Shown: positions 15,248 through 26,396 of the stretch, in pieces
Layout of the letters: every line of letters starts with the position of its first letter
How positions within the stretch are numbered: the first letter of the stretch is position 1
Assembly (NCBI GenBank): GCA_016719945.1
Contig: JADJYE010000001.1
Span: 558,001-622,000, forward strand
Source: Polyangiaceae bacterium
Lineage (GTDB): Bacteria > Myxococcota_A > Polyangia > Polyangiales > Polyangiaceae
Direction: 5' to 3'
DNA: 64,000 bases
Position numbers and translations under genes: made by a program
Notes under the pieces: model-generated
The model's input: only the letters and a program-made list of their open reading frames with translations
Databases searched by the model: none
What the model was told of the DNA's origin: nothing

Positions 15248-17284
15248 TTGAGCACGACCGGACCTTCGAGCGCCGACCCTGCCCTGCCCCGGGTGGGCTC
15301 GGTCGTCGCGGGCAGGTACCAGGTCACGGCGATCCGCGGCGCGGGCATGATGGGTGTGGTGCTAGAGGCGCACGACACCGTGCTCGGCGCCCGGGTCGCG
15401 CTCAAGATCCTGCGCCCCGAGATCACCGCGGCGCCGGAGCTCCGTGCGCGGTTGATGCGCGAGGCCGCGATCGTCGCGCGCCTCCAGAGCCCGAACGTCG
15501 TGCGCGTCTTCGACTTCGGCCACACGCCCGACGGTTTGCCCTTCTTCGCGATGGAGCTGCTCGAGGGCGCCGACCTCGACACGCTCGCCGGCCAAGGCCG
15601 ACAGTTCACGATCCCCGAGGCCGTCTCGCTCGTGCGGCAGGCCTGCGCGGGGGTGGCCGAGGCGCACGCCCTCGGCGTCGTGCACCGCGATCTCAAGCCG
15701 CACAACCTGTTCCTCGTCAAGCTGCCCGACGGCAGCGAGCTGCTGAAGGTGCTCGACTTCGGCATCTCGAAGGTCGTCGGCGACGACGCCCACCTCACGG
15801 CCACGCAGGCGACCCTCGGGACGCCCGCGTACATGTCCCCCGAGCACGTGCGCTCGGCGCGGACGATCGACGCGCGGAGCGACGTGTGGGCGCTCGGGGT
15901 GGTGTTGTTCGAGCTGCTCACGCGGCGGCTGCCGTTCGCGGGCGACTCGTCCCACTCGATGATCGCGGCCATCGTCGCCGACCCCCCCTTGAGGCTGAGC
16001 TCGCTGCGCCCAGACGCTCCCGAGGGCCTCGATCGGGTCGTCGCCGCGGCGCTCGCGAAGGACCCTGCCGCGCGCATCCCGTCCGTCGTCGCCCTCGCGC
16101 AGGCCCTCGCGCAGTTCGAGCTCGCGGGAGGTCAGCGCTCCGCTCCTGTCGCGCAGACAGTGCTCGATCCGACCGCCTCGCTGCGACCGAGCCCGCGAGC
16201 GGTGGACCAGACCGTCGTCGCGGGACCGCTCCCCCAGGGACCCGCTGCGGCGCCGCAGGGCAAAGCGGCTGGAGCGCCGACCAAGGTGCTCGCGGTCGCC
16301 GCGCTGATCGCGGTCGCGGCCGTCGTCTTGCCCGCAATCATCTGGTTGGGCGTGAGCCGACGTCGACAGCTCGCGACGCCGAGCGCTGCGCAGAGCGCAG
16401 AAGCTGAGGTCGAGGCCACCCCCGAGCCCACCTTGGCGAGCGTCCTCGCGAAGCAAGATCGTCGAGCCTCGTGGGACGCCTGCATCGAGCGCCCCAACGA
16501 CGAGCTGCCCGCGCTCGTCCGCGAGCCCCCCTCGGGGCTCGAGGATCTGGATCCACGCCTCGGCACGGCTCCCCCTCGGCTGGTGCTCGACGTGCCGAGC
16601 AGCGGGCCGTCCGAGGGCGGCGACCAGCTACGCCTCGTGCCCATCACGCCTCTGTCCCGCGCGCTCCGCGTGGGGCCGGCGGCGGTGCTGCTGGTGACCG
16701 ACCGATCGATGTTCGTCGGCGTCGAGGGCGATCGCATCCTCGAGCAGGTGTCGACCGAAGAGCAGCGGCGCAGGCTCAGCTCGGGCATCGTCAAGACAGC
16801 CGCCGGCTGGGTCGTCGTCCCCGAGGGCGGCATGCCCGCGTCACGCCTGCGCGCGGCGCTCGAGCTGCTCTCGGGCGCGAAGGGCTCGGTCGTGCTCGCC
16901 GTCCCGGTGTCGAGGGCCTCCCCCCCGGACTTGCCAGCCGCCCCCGACGATGGGCTGTCGTGTGGGCCCGAGGTCGTCGTGGCCGCGAAGGCCCCGACCC
17001 CGGCGCACGTGGCGCCGCTCGAGGAGGCGCTCGCGAAGGCCGCCGACGCGTGCAGCCCGAGCGGCCACGACCAGGCGGGCGCCGCGTTCAGCCTGATCGT
17101 GAAGCCCCAAGGCGCGGCGCTCTCGGTGTGCGTCGAGCGCGACGAGGTCGCCGCGCCTGCGCTGCGCAGGTGCCTGGTGGACGCGACGAGCGCAGCGCTG
17201 TCGGCGTCGCCCGCGCGGCCGCGCGCGCCGACGCGGCTACGAGCGATCCTCGACGGACCGCTCGTGCGCGCGCTGTGTCGCTGA
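15248..17284 (+). CDS. Membrane-anchored Ser/Thr protein kinase
   Basis: The protein has 678 residues. The kinase domain spans about 20-285: IRGAGMMGVVLEAHD, ALKIL, HRDLKPHNLFLV, DFGISKV, GTPAYMSPEHVR. A linker and one membrane helix (VLAVAALIAVAAVVLPAII) near residue 345-365 follow, then a C-terminal extracytoplasmic region of about 310 residues without a recognised sensor fold. The C-terminus has regular Cys residues (WDACIERP, SCGPEV, RRCLVD) that may pair outside the cell. The start is a TTG, the only start giving the full kinase N-terminus that I can see; it has no clear ribosome site. It lies 13 bp after the histidine phosphatase. Confidence 0.88.
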   Translation: MSTTGPSSADPALPRVGSVVAGRYQVTAIRGAGMMGVVLEAHDTVLGARVALKILRPEITAAPELRARLMREAAIVARLQSPNVVRVFDFGHTPDGLPFFAMELLEGADLDTLAGQGRQFTIPEAVSLVRQACAGVAEAHALGVVHRDLKPHNLFLVKLPDGSELLKVLDFGISKVVGDDAHLTATQATLGTPAYMSPEHVRSARTIDARSDVWALGVVLFELLTRRLPFAGDSSHSMIAAIVADPPLRLSSLRPDAPEGLDRVVAAALAKDPAARIPSVVALAQALAQFELAGGQRSAPVAQTVLDPTASLRPSPRAVDQTVVAGPLPQGPAAAPQGKAAGAPTKVLAVAALIAVAAVVLPAIIWLGVSRRRQLATPSAAQSAEAEVEATPEPTLASVLAKQDRRASWDACIERPNDELPALVREPPSGLEDLDPRLGTAPPRLVLDVPSSGPSEGGDQLRLVPITPLSRALRVGPAAVLLVTDRSMFVGVEGDRILEQVSTEEQRRRLSSGIVKTAAGWVVVPEGGMPASRLRAALELLSGAKGSVVLAVPVSRASPPDLPAAPDDGLSCGPEVVVAAKAPTPAHVAPLEEALAKAADACSPSGHDQAGAAFSLIVKPQGAALSVCVERDEVAAPALRRCLVDATSAALSASPARPRAPTRLRAILDGPLVRALCR

Positions 17285-17351
17285 GGCGTGCGGCGAGCGA
17301 GCGGCCGAGAGGGTTCGTCAGCGAGCCTCGGGACCGCTACGATGAGGACAG

Positions 17352-17919
17352 ATGAGCACGGCGAAGCGCCTCCACTACACCTACGCGGACTACCTGCGGA
17401 TGCTCGCCGAGAGCCCGTTCAAGCTCGAGTACTGCGACGGCGTCGTGTACGCGATGGCGGGCGGGACGCCCGCGCACGCGGCGCTCTCGGCCGCGGTCGT
17501 GGCGATCCTGCGACAAAGGTTGCTGGGTCGCTGCACGACGTTCGTCGGATCTGAAGGTCCGCATCGAGGCCTCCGACCTCGCGACGTTCCCCGACGTGTC
17601 GGTCGTCTGCGGGGCGCTCCAGGCTTCTCCGATCGACGCCAACGCCGTGACGAACCCTTCGCTGCTCGTCGAGGTGACCAGCCGCTCGACGGAGGACTAC
17701 GATCGCGGCGAGAAGCTGAGCCACTACAAGCAGCTGCCCTCGCTCTGCGCGGTGCTGTTCGTGTCGCACAAGACGCGGCGGGTCACGATCGTCGAGCGCG
17801 TGGAGGGTCGCTGGGTCGAGCGTGAGCTCCGCGGCGGCGAGGACGTCGGCCTCCGTGACCCAGAGCTCAGCTTCGCGGTGGACGAGCTCTATCAAGGCAT
17901 CGAGCTCGACGTCGCATAG
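17352..17919 (+). pseudogene. Uma2-family (DUF820) nuclease-like gene, frameshifted
   Basis: The first half (MSTAKRLHYTYADYLRMLAE, FKLEYCDGVVYAMAGG) and the second half (VRIEASDLATFPDVSVVCG, NPSLLVEVTSRSTEDYDR, GEKLSHYKQLPSL) both match Uma2/DUF820 proteins but lie in different frames. The shift is near 17547, in TTCGTCGGATCTG, where one or two bases appear missing. Uma2 proteins have a PD-(D/E)xK-like core and often occur in many copies per genome; their role is unclear. Either this copy is dead or the base is a sequence error. It converges on the lipoprotein at 17960, with a shared terminator between. Confidence 0.8.
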
Positions 17920-17927
17920 CAGCGCCG

Positions 17928-17952
17928 GCGCGCCTCCTGTTCGGAGGCGCGC
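17928..17952. terminator. Bidirectional terminator hairpin
   Basis: GCGCGCCTCC and GGAGGCGCGC form a perfect 10-bp stem around TGTTC, exactly between the stops of two convergent genes (17919 and 17960). No T-tract follows on either strand. Confidence 0.7.
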
Positions 17953-17959
17953 TCATGGC

Positions 17960-18457
17960 TCACTTCTTGGGGCCGAGCTCGGCCTGCTTGCGCTTCTCGC
18001 CCTCCGCCTCGAGGGCGGCGGCGCGCTCGGGCTCGAGCTTCTTGACGACGGCGAACTCGATCAGCCACTTGCCCTGCGTCATGTTAATCCCCTCCGAGCC
18101 ATCGCTCTTGGGGCACTTGATGTACTCCTTGATCGAGAGCTCGATGCCATTGCCGACGTCCTCGGCGATCGCCTCGACCCAGGTCCTCGAGCCAGGGTTG
18201 CTGCAGTTGGAGCTGGCGCGCTCCTGCGACTTCATGGTGTTGCCACCGTCGTTCGAGATCGTCCACCCCTCCGCGGTGAGCACCTCGACGGTCGCCGCCA
18301 TGACCTCGCTCTGCGATTTCTGAATGGGCGTCTTCTTCAGCTCTTGTTGGATGTAGGAATCCTTGACGGCTTGCGCCAAAATCTCCGCGCATCCAGACGT
18401 CATCACCAGCGCGCCCATCAGCGCGCCCATCATGAACCACGACCGAACCTTCGACAT
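17960..18457 (-). CDS. Lipoprotein of unknown function
   Basis: The protein has 165 residues. The signal peptide is MSKVRSWFMMGALMGALVM and the lipobox ends TSGC, so it is predicted to be lipid-anchored. The mature part is mostly charged, with KKTPIQKSQSEVMAATVEVL and WTISNDGGNTMKSQ, a cysteine in NCSNPGSRTW and one in YIKCPKS, and a Lys/Glu-rich C-terminal tail (EAEGEKRKQAELGPKK). The GGAAGGGAGC upstream fits a ribosome site for the ATG at 18457. I do not recognise the family. It is divergent from the broken LuxR gene. Confidence 0.78.
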   Translation of the reverse strand: MSKVRSWFMMGALMGALVMTSGCAEILAQAVKDSYIQQELKKTPIQKSQSEVMAATVEVLTAEGWTISNDGGNTMKSQERASSNCSNPGSRTWVEAIAEDVGNGIELSIKEYIKCPKSDGSEGINMTQGKWLIEFAVVKKLEPERAAALEAEGEKRKQAELGPKK

Positions 18458-18588
18458 CCTCGAGCTCCCTTCCAACTGGGGAGCCCGCGCGTGCTCGCGT
18501 CGTCGCACCCCACTGCACATGCTCGCCGCGCGGCGGGTTGCAGCGCCATGGAACGTTCGGCGACAACGACGCCCGGGGCTCGACTGAG

Positions 18589-18890
18589 ATGGCGAGGCGA
18601 AACCTCCCCCCGCGCGGGCTGCGCGCCTCCGTGCTGGAGGTCGGCGGCGAGTCGGTCGTCGTGCTCAGCCACCCGATCGACGAGCCAGAGCTGCAGGGCC
18701 TCACCGAGGCGGAGAGCGACGTCCGCCGCCGGCTGGTGCAGGGCTCGAGCTACGCACAGATCGCGAAGCTGAGGGGACGAGCGTCGCCACCGTCCGCAAG
18801 CAGGTGCACGCCCTCTACACCAAGCTCGGGGTCTCCAGCCGCCGCGAGCTGATCGCCGCGAGCGTCCCCCCGGGCCGGCGAGCCAACTAG
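18589..18890 (+). pseudogene. LuxR-type HTH regulator, frameshifted
   Basis: From ATG 18589 the frame encodes a short N-terminus (MARRNLPPRGLRASVLEVGG) and the start of a LuxR HTH (LTEAESDVRRRLVQGSSYAQ). The recognition-helix part (TSVATVRKQVHALYTKLG, then SSRRELIA) continues in another frame to TAG 18888-18890. The shift lies near 18775 in GAGGGGACG, most simply one lost base. It is small, HTH-only, like many stand-alone LuxR domains, and lies beside a second LuxR gene on the opposite strand. Whether it is dead or misread cannot be told here. Confidence 0.7.
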
Positions 18891-18900
18891 AGGGGTGTCC

Positions 18901-19995
18901 CTAGGACGCGCGGCTGGGAACGAGCTGGGCGCGCGCCCACGCGGCCAGCTGGGCGGAGCTCTCGGCGCCCGATCGGCGCATGGCGCGCCGGACCAGCGTC
19001 GCGACGGTCGACATCGACAGGCCGAGCTCGTACGCGATGGCCTTGTTCGCCCGGCCGAGCGCGAGCAGCGACACCACCTGGCGCTCGCGCTCGGTGAACC
19101 GGCTGAGGTGAGCCTGCGCCGGCGGAGCCGGCCGGTTCTCGCGGGCGACGTAGTAGCGCCGCCCGTCTCGCTCGAACACGTCCATCAAGGACCAACGCCC
19201 GGCGTGCAGCGCTTGCCACAGCGACAGGGCCTCACGCTGGTCGCGCACGCGCTCGGTCCGAGCCCGGTCGACCTGCCGCACGGCGTCCCTCAGGGCGGCG
19301 AGCGCCACGCGCGAGCGGGCGTCTCCCTCCGCGTGCTCGACCTTGCCGCTCGGGCTGACGATGGCCTCGGCGGCAGGCGCCCCAGGCCCGGCGAGGCGCG
19401 CGCGGAGGCGCACCGCCGCGGCGATGTGCCCCGCGACCCGCGTCCACGTCTCGAGCGTGGCCGCGTCGGGGGGACTCGAGGCCAGCTCTTCGCGGTTCGC
19501 GAGGATCGCGAGCCCGCGCTGAGACGCATCGAGCGCGAGGATGTTGAGCGACTCCGGGTAGAACAGCTTCCCGTCGGCGCGCTTGTCGGTGAAGCGGGAG
19601 AAGGCGTGTCCCCAGCCGCTCGAGCCGAGCCGTTCGAATAGCTCGCGGTACGTGGAGATGTTGCGAGCCCCCGCCTCCCACAGGTGGCTCGAGTAGCTCA
19701 CCGTGCCGAAGCCGAGCGCGAAGCGCAGCTGCTCGCGGTCGAACGACGAGAGGAAGGGCTCCCACCAGTTCTGTCGCCACGCCTTCTGCCACGCGCGCGA
19801 GCCGCCGACGAGCAGCGGGTCGTGCACCATGTCGTGGCGCGCGAGATCGACGCGCAGCGCGTGGACCCCGGGCCCGGCGTCGAGCATGCGCGAGGCCGAC
19901 TCGGCGACCCCGCGCAGCCACGCGTCATCGTCCCGGTCGACCGCGTACGCCGCCTCGACGACATCGACCGCCCCTCGCCAAGACACCGAAGCCAT
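18901..19995 (-). CDS. LuxR-family transcriptional regulator
   Basis: The protein has 364 residues. The long N-terminal region lacks a recognisable GAF or PAS fold but is rich in Trp and Arg (AWQKAWRQNWWEPFLSSFDR, LWEAGARNIST), so it may be a divergent sensor domain. The C-terminal HTH is typical of LuxR/NarL regulators: FTERERQVVSLLALGRANKA followed by AYELGLSMSTVATLVRRAM. The ATG at 19995 (MASVSWRGAV) is preferred; an upstream ATG at 20034 adds 13 residues. Palindromic half-sites 50-70 bp upstream (20047-20073) may be its operator. The downstream neighbour is the broken LuxR gene. Confidence 0.82.
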   Translation of the reverse strand: MASVSWRGAVDVVEAAYAVDRDDDAWLRGVAESASRMLDAGPGVHALRVDLARHDMVHDPLLVGGSRAWQKAWRQNWWEPFLSSFDREQLRFALGFGTVSYSSHLWEAGARNISTYRELFERLGSSGWGHAFSRFTDKRADGKLFYPESLNILALDASQRGLAILANREELASSPPDAATLETWTRVAGHIAAAVRLRARLAGPGAPAAEAIVSPSGKVEHAEGDARSRVALAALRDAVRQVDRARTERVRDQREALSLWQALHAGRWSLMDVFERDGRRYYVARENRPAPPAQAHLSRFTERERQVVSLLALGRANKAIAYELGLSMSTVATLVRRAMRRSGAESSAQLAAWARAQLVPSRAS

Positions 19996-20046
19996 GCTCG
20001 GTGAATGGTGGCGAAGGGCGTCGATTGCCGTCAACGACGGTCAGGC

Positions 20047-20073
20047 TTGCGCAGGCCGTTTGCGCAATTGCGC
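20047..20073. promoter_or_regulatory. Palindromic sequence upstream of the LuxR gene
   Basis: TTGCGCA-N7-TGCGCAA (20047-20067) overlaps the perfect palindrome GCGCAATTGCGC (20062-20073). It lies 52 bp upstream of the LuxR ATG and is a plausible autoregulatory operator, inferred only from symmetry. The rest of 20035-20193 holds no clear gene. Confidence 0.35.
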
Positions 20074-20193
20074 GCGCCGTCGCGCACCCATCGGGTGGGC
20101 GCTGGCTCACTGCTTCGTCATCGTGAAGGTGCACAGAACCGTGCCCTTGCCGGCCGGGGCGCTGAACTGCGTCGCTCGCTCGGCGCGCTGTGC

Positions 20194-22137
<1,944 letters not shown>

Positions 22138-22143
22138 GGCGGA

Positions 22144-23238
22144 TCAGACGTTGAAGAGGAAGTGCGCGACGTCGCCTTCGCGGAAGACGTACGTCTTGCC
22201 TTCGACGCGCAGCTTGCCGGCGGCGCGGATGGCCGCCTCGCTCTTGTGGGTGACCAGGTCGTCGACGCTGTAGACCTCGGCGCGGATGAAGCCCTTCTCG
22301 AAATCGGTGTGGATGACCCCGGCGGCCTTCGGCGCCGGACACCCGACCGGGATCTGCCACGCCCGGACCTCCTTCGGCCCGGCGGTGTAGTAGACGGTCA
22401 TGCCAAGCAGGCGGTAGGCCTCGCGCGCGAGCGCGGAGAGCCCCGACTCGGTGAGACCGAGGCTCTCGAGCATCTCCTTCTGATCGTCCTTCGACAGCTC
22501 GGCCAGCTCCGACTCGAGCTTGCTGCACATCACCACCAGGCCGCTGCCCTCGGCCGCCGCGTGATCGCGCACGCGCGTCACCAGCTCACCCTTGCCCTGC
22601 GGGTCGGACTCGTCGACGTTGGCGATGTAGAGGACCTTCTTGGCCGTGATCAGGCCGAAGCCCTTCAAGATCTTCACCTGCTCGGGGTCGCTGATGCCGA
22701 GCGCGCGGACCGGCTTGCCGGTCTTCAGCGCGTCGTTGCAGCGCTGGAGCACGTCGACCGTCGGCTGCAGCTCCTTGTTGTGCGTCGCCTGCTTCTTGAG
22801 GCGGTCGAGCGAGGACTGCACCGTCTCGAGATCGGCGAGCAAGAGCTCGGTGTCGATCGTCTCGATGTCGCGGATCGGGTCGACGTTGCCGTCGACGTGC
22901 ACGACGTCCGCGTTCTGGAAGCAGCGGACCACGTGGAGGATCGCGTCGACCTCGCGGATGTGGGAGAGGAACTTGTTGCCGAGCCCCTCGCCCTTGCTCG
23001 CGCCGCGCACGATGCCCGCGATGTCGACGATGCGGACCATCGCGGGGATGACCTTCTCGCTCTTGATGTGCTTGAGGATCTTCTCGAGGTTCTCGTCCGG
23101 CACCGGGACGACGCCGACGTTCGGCTCGATCGTGCAGAACGGGTAGTTCTCCGCTGCGGCGCCGACCGCCGTCAGCGCGTTGAACAGCGTGCTCTTGCCG
23201 ACGTTCGGCAGACCAACGATTCCGACTTCGAGAGCCAT
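22144..23238 (-). CDS. ychF: Ribosome-binding ATPase/GTPase YchF (OLA1 family)
   Basis: The protein has 364 residues, the usual length. The G domain begins MALEVGIVGLPNVGKSTLFN (G1), with VRIVDIAGIVRGASKGEGLG for G3, and the family's altered NxxE-type motif (IANVDESD) that gives ATP preference. The C-terminal TGS domain carries HTDFEKGFIRAEVY and KTYVFREGDVAHFLFNV. It is a conserved ribosome-associated ATPase. The ATG at 23238 starts directly at the family N-terminus; the long frame upstream is non-coding. It is the first gene of the operon with the ABC-F gene. Confidence 0.97.
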   Translation of the reverse strand: MALEVGIVGLPNVGKSTLFNALTAVGAAAENYPFCTIEPNVGVVPVPDENLEKILKHIKSEKVIPAMVRIVDIAGIVRGASKGEGLGNKFLSHIREVDAILHVVRCFQNADVVHVDGNVDPIRDIETIDTELLLADLETVQSSLDRLKKQATHNKELQPTVDVLQRCNDALKTGKPVRALGISDPEQVKILKGFGLITAKKVLYIANVDESDPQGKGELVTRVRDHAAAEGSGLVVMCSKLESELAELSKDDQKEMLESLGLTESGLSALAREAYRLLGMTVYYTAGPKEVRAWQIPVGCPAPKAAGVIHTDFEKGFIRAEVYSVDDLVTHKSEAAIRAAGKLRVEGKTYVFREGDVAHFLFNV

Positions 23239-23524
23239 GGGACGCCGACCTAGGCGAGAAGCAGCGAGATCGGAAAGACAAAAAACGAAGCGCCTGCTCG
23301 ACGGTGGGGGGGGGATACCGTCACAGGCGCCTCGCATCCCATCTAACAAGGTCCGTGCCAGATGGCCCAATACCTGGTTGCTCCGCAGAAACTGCGGGTC
23401 ACAGGGCTTCCTGGTGTCTCGTTTCGATGCGTCGTGATTGCAACTATGCAACATCACTGGGCAGGCGTGCCGAAGCGGCACCGACTTCGGGACCCGCGGT
23501 GGCGCGCGCGGTAAGGTGCCCCCC

Positions 23525-25297
23525 GTGAGGGCTCACGCCGCACTCCTGCCTTGGGGCATCGCCGCGGTGCTGCTCGCCGCCGCGTGCACGACCGGCTCGA
23601 CCCACGTCGAGCCTGCGCCCGCGATGACGGCCGCGCCCGACGCCGCTGCCCCCAAGAGGCGCTCGGCCCTGGTCATCGCGCTGGTCATCGATCAGCTGCC
23701 GATGTGGATCGCCGAGGAGCGCTGGAAGACGCTGCCGCCGAGCGGCGGCTTCGCGAAGCTCCTGGGCGAGGCCAACGCCGCGCTCGAGCTGCGCCACGGC
23801 CACGCGTTCAACGCGACGGCGCCGGGGCACGCCGCGCTGTTCACCGGCGGCACGGCCAGCGCCACAGGGATCACCGCGAACGGCAAGCTCTCGCCCGAGG
23901 GTCAATACGCGAGCGTGTTGGCCGACTCCACGACGAAGCTCGTCTCCGCGTCCGGCCCCGAGGACCGCTCGAGCTCGTCGCTCGCCGCGCTCAAGAGCGA
24001 CACCGTCGCCGACGGGCTCAAGCACGCTCGGGGGGACGCGCGCGTCGTCAGCCTCAGCATGAAGGATCGCGGCGCGCTGTTCGGCGCAGGCCGCAAGCCG
24101 GACGCCGTCTTCTGGTTCGACGCGAGCCTCGACGCGCTCGTCACCTCGACCGCGTTCGCGGACGCGACCCCCGCGTGGGCCGCCACCTTCACCGCGCCTG
24201 GGTCGGGCGCGAGGTACCGGCAGGCGCCGTGGGTTCCGGCCGATCCGAAGTGGCTGGCCCAGCACACCGATCTGCCCGCGCCCGATCTTGGGCAGGGCGA
24301 TTTCAACGGGCTGGGAGTCAGGTTTCCACACGACCTCAGCAAGCTGCCGAAGGCCGCCAAGGCGTTCGTCTCCACGCCTTTCGCCGACACGATGTTGATC
24401 GACGCGGCGGTCGCCGCGATCGACGAGCTCGCGAGGGAAGACAAGCCCGCCCTGCTCGCGGTCAGCCTCTCGGCGACCGACTACGTCGGGCACATGTTCG
24501 GCCCCGACGCGCCCGAGTCGTGGGACCAGCTGGCGCGCCTCGACGCGGAGCTGTTGCGGCTGCTCAGCCACCTCGATCAGCGCCTCGGCTCGGACGGGTA
24601 CGCGGTGGTGATGAGCGCCGACCACGGCGTCCCGCCGACGCCGGAGGTGATGAACCAGGGGTTCTGCGGCCGCCCGGACGCCGACCGCTTCGAGCGGCGC
24701 TGCGAGCGCGCCCTGCGGCTGCACGGGGCCGAGCTCACGAAGATCGCCGAGGACGCGGCCGACAAGGCGGCGGGCCCGGGTGACTATTTCCTGGGGCAGA
24801 CCGAGCCGTTCCTGATCCTGCGAGGGACCGCGCGGAGCCTGCCGACCGGCAAGCTCGAGACGGCCGTCGGCGCGGCGATCCAGGCGCTCTCGGCGACGGC
24901 GGGCGTGGCGCGGGCCGTCGACGTGCGCAAGATCCCCGCTCAGTGTCCGCCGCTCAGCGACGAGTCGCTCGACGCGCTGGTCTGTCGCTCGATCCGCGGA
25001 TCCACCGGGGGCGACATCTTCGTCGTGCCGAAGCCGGGAGCGTTCGTCGACGCGATGTACGTCGAGGGCGACGGCGTGAACCACGGCACCCCCTATCTGT
25101 TCGACCGCGCCGTGCCGCTCGTCGTCCGCGCCCCGCGGCCGGCCGGCGCCGCGCCAGCGGGCGAGGCGCCCGCGCTCGACGGCAAGAACGTGGTCGACCA
25201 CCGCGCGTATGCGGTGACGCTCAGCGCCCTGCTCGGCATCGAGCCTCCGGAGGCCGCGGTCGGCGGGAAAGACCTATCGAAGGTGGTGATCCGATGA
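23525..25297 (+). CDS. Alkaline phosphatase superfamily lipoprotein (PafA-like)
   Basis: The protein has about 590 residues. The GTG start at 23525 gives a lipoprotein signal (VRAHAALLPWGIAAVLLAAA, then C). The phosphatase fold shows VIDQLPMWIAEERW (first metal Asp), a nucleophile region FNATAPGHAALFTGG, SLSATDYVGHMFGP (metal ligands) and VVMSADHGVPPTPE. The nucleophile appears to be Thr, as in PafA-type enzymes. It should hydrolyse phosphomonoesters or diesters in the periplasm. Its stop overlaps the next gene as ATGA, so it is coupled to the glycosidase-like lipoprotein. About 286 bp between it and ychF holds a G-run and no clear gene, and must contain both divergent promoters. Confidence 0.85.
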   Translation: MRAHAALLPWGIAAVLLAAACTTGSTHVEPAPAMTAAPDAAAPKRRSALVIALVIDQLPMWIAEERWKTLPPSGGFAKLLGEANAALELRHGHAFNATAPGHAALFTGGTASATGITANGKLSPEGQYASVLADSTTKLVSASGPEDRSSSSLAALKSDTVADGLKHARGDARVVSLSMKDRGALFGAGRKPDAVFWFDASLDALVTSTAFADATPAWAATFTAPGSGARYRQAPWVPADPKWLAQHTDLPAPDLGQGDFNGLGVRFPHDLSKLPKAAKAFVSTPFADTMLIDAAVAAIDELAREDKPALLAVSLSATDYVGHMFGPDAPESWDQLARLDAELLRLLSHLDQRLGSDGYAVVMSADHGVPPTPEVMNQGFCGRPDADRFERRCERALRLHGAELTKIAEDAADKAAGPGDYFLGQTEPFLILRGTARSLPTGKLETAVGAAIQALSATAGVARAVDVRKIPAQCPPLSDESLDALVCRSIRGSTGGDIFVVPKPGAFVDAMYVEGDGVNHGTPYLFDRAVPLVVRAPRPAGAAPAGEAPALDGKNVVDHRAYAVTLSALLGIEPPEAAVGGKDLSKVVIR

Positions 25298-26379
25298 GAG
25301 CGCTCGTAACCCTCGCCTTGTTCGCGTTGTCGTGCTCGTCCTCCGGCCCCGCCGAGCCGACCTCCTCGCCCCCCAAGCCGAGCGTCGCCGCGCCGCCGGC
25401 GACGGTCGTCCCCACCGACTGCGTGTGCGGCACCGAGCCAGGCTGCCCGCCCTGCCCTGCGCCGACCGCGAGCGCGTCGGCAAGCGCAGGCTCGCCCCCG
25501 GCTGCGGCCCAAGGAGCCTTCCCGCCGAAGGCGTTTTCGCCGCCCTTCGAGAAGACGAAGAAGCCAGGCGACGGCGAGTGGAAGCCGATGCCGATCCACA
25601 AGGCGAGCGGGGAAGGCTCCCCGATGATGCGCGCGATGGTGCACCCTCACAAGTTCCGCTCCGACTCGGTGCTCGAGATCGTGGCGATCGACACGACGCG
25701 GGTCTCGATGGACCTCGTGCTCGGCACCAAGGAGCCCGAGGACACGAAGTTCCCGCTCGACAAACGCCCGGGCCTCATCCCGGCGGCAAAGCAAGAGGCG
25801 CTCATCGCCATCACCAACGGCGGCTTCAAGAGCCGCCACGGAGGCCACGGCGTGGGCGCGTTGGGTGAGGTCGTGCTCGCCCCCGGAAAGCCGGAGCACT
25901 GCACCTTCGCGAAGACGAAGGACGGGCGCTATGTGATCGGCACCCACGCGTCGCTCCAGACTGAGCTCGCGAAGGGCTTCGAATGGTTCCGCGGCACCCC
26001 GCCGTGCCTGCTCGAGGGCGGCGTGAAGCACAACGACCTCGCCAGCGACTTCGGCTCCAAGAAATGGGGCCGCGCAGAGGACGGCAAGCGCGACATCCGC
26101 AGGAGCGCGATCGGCCTCGGCGCCGACGACCGCACCCTCTACTTCGCGATCGGCGACTGGCTGGAGCCCGAGTGGCTGGCCGATGGCCTCGCTGCCGCCG
26201 GCATCACCCGCGCCGCCGAGCTCGACATCAACTGGTCGTACACCCGCTTCATCGTCTACGAGCGCGCCGGGGCCGAGCTGGTGGCGACCTCACCGCTGCT
26301 CAAGGAGCTCAAGGCGCCCAAGAAGGAGTACGTGAAGGACGCGAGCGAGCGCGACTTCTTCTCGATCAGCTGGAAGTAG
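25294..26379 (+). CDS. Lipoprotein with phosphodiester glycosidase (NAGPA)-like domain
   Basis: The protein has 361 residues. The signal peptide is MRALVTLALFALS with a lipobox ending SC at residue 14, followed by a Pro/Ala/Ser-rich tether with a Cys cluster (DCVCGTEPGCPPCPAP). The globular part has features of the NAGPA/phosphodiester glycosidase family: EALIAITNGGFKSRHGG, RRSAIGLGADDRTLYFAIG and AAELDINWSYTRFIVY. That family removes GlcNAc from phosphodiester-linked sugars and is common in bacterial envelopes. The ATG at 25294 overlaps the preceding stop. Pairing with a phosphatase suggests serial breakdown of a phosphorylated envelope glycan, which is inference. Confidence 0.75.
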   Translation: MRALVTLALFALSCSSSGPAEPTSSPPKPSVAAPPATVVPTDCVCGTEPGCPPCPAPTASASASAGSPPAAAQGAFPPKAFSPPFEKTKKPGDGEWKPMPIHKASGEGSPMMRAMVHPHKFRSDSVLEIVAIDTTRVSMDLVLGTKEPEDTKFPLDKRPGLIPAAKQEALIAITNGGFKSRHGGHGVGALGEVVLAPGKPEHCTFAKTKDGRYVIGTHASLQTELAKGFEWFRGTPPCLLEGGVKHNDLASDFGSKKWGRAEDGKRDIRRSAIGLGADDRTLYFAIGDWLEPEWLADGLAAAGITRAAELDINWSYTRFIVYERAGAELVATSPLLKELKAPKKEYVKDASERDFFSISWK

Positions 26380-26396
26380 CAGCGCGGGCTCGCGCC

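Noticed and set aside
20107..20193. In-frame extension of the ABC-F gene after its stop
   Set aside because: The frame continues for 28 residues after TAG with a plausible sequence ending TMTKQ, but it could be chance (one in three) or the fragment of another gene. There is no evidence for readthrough.
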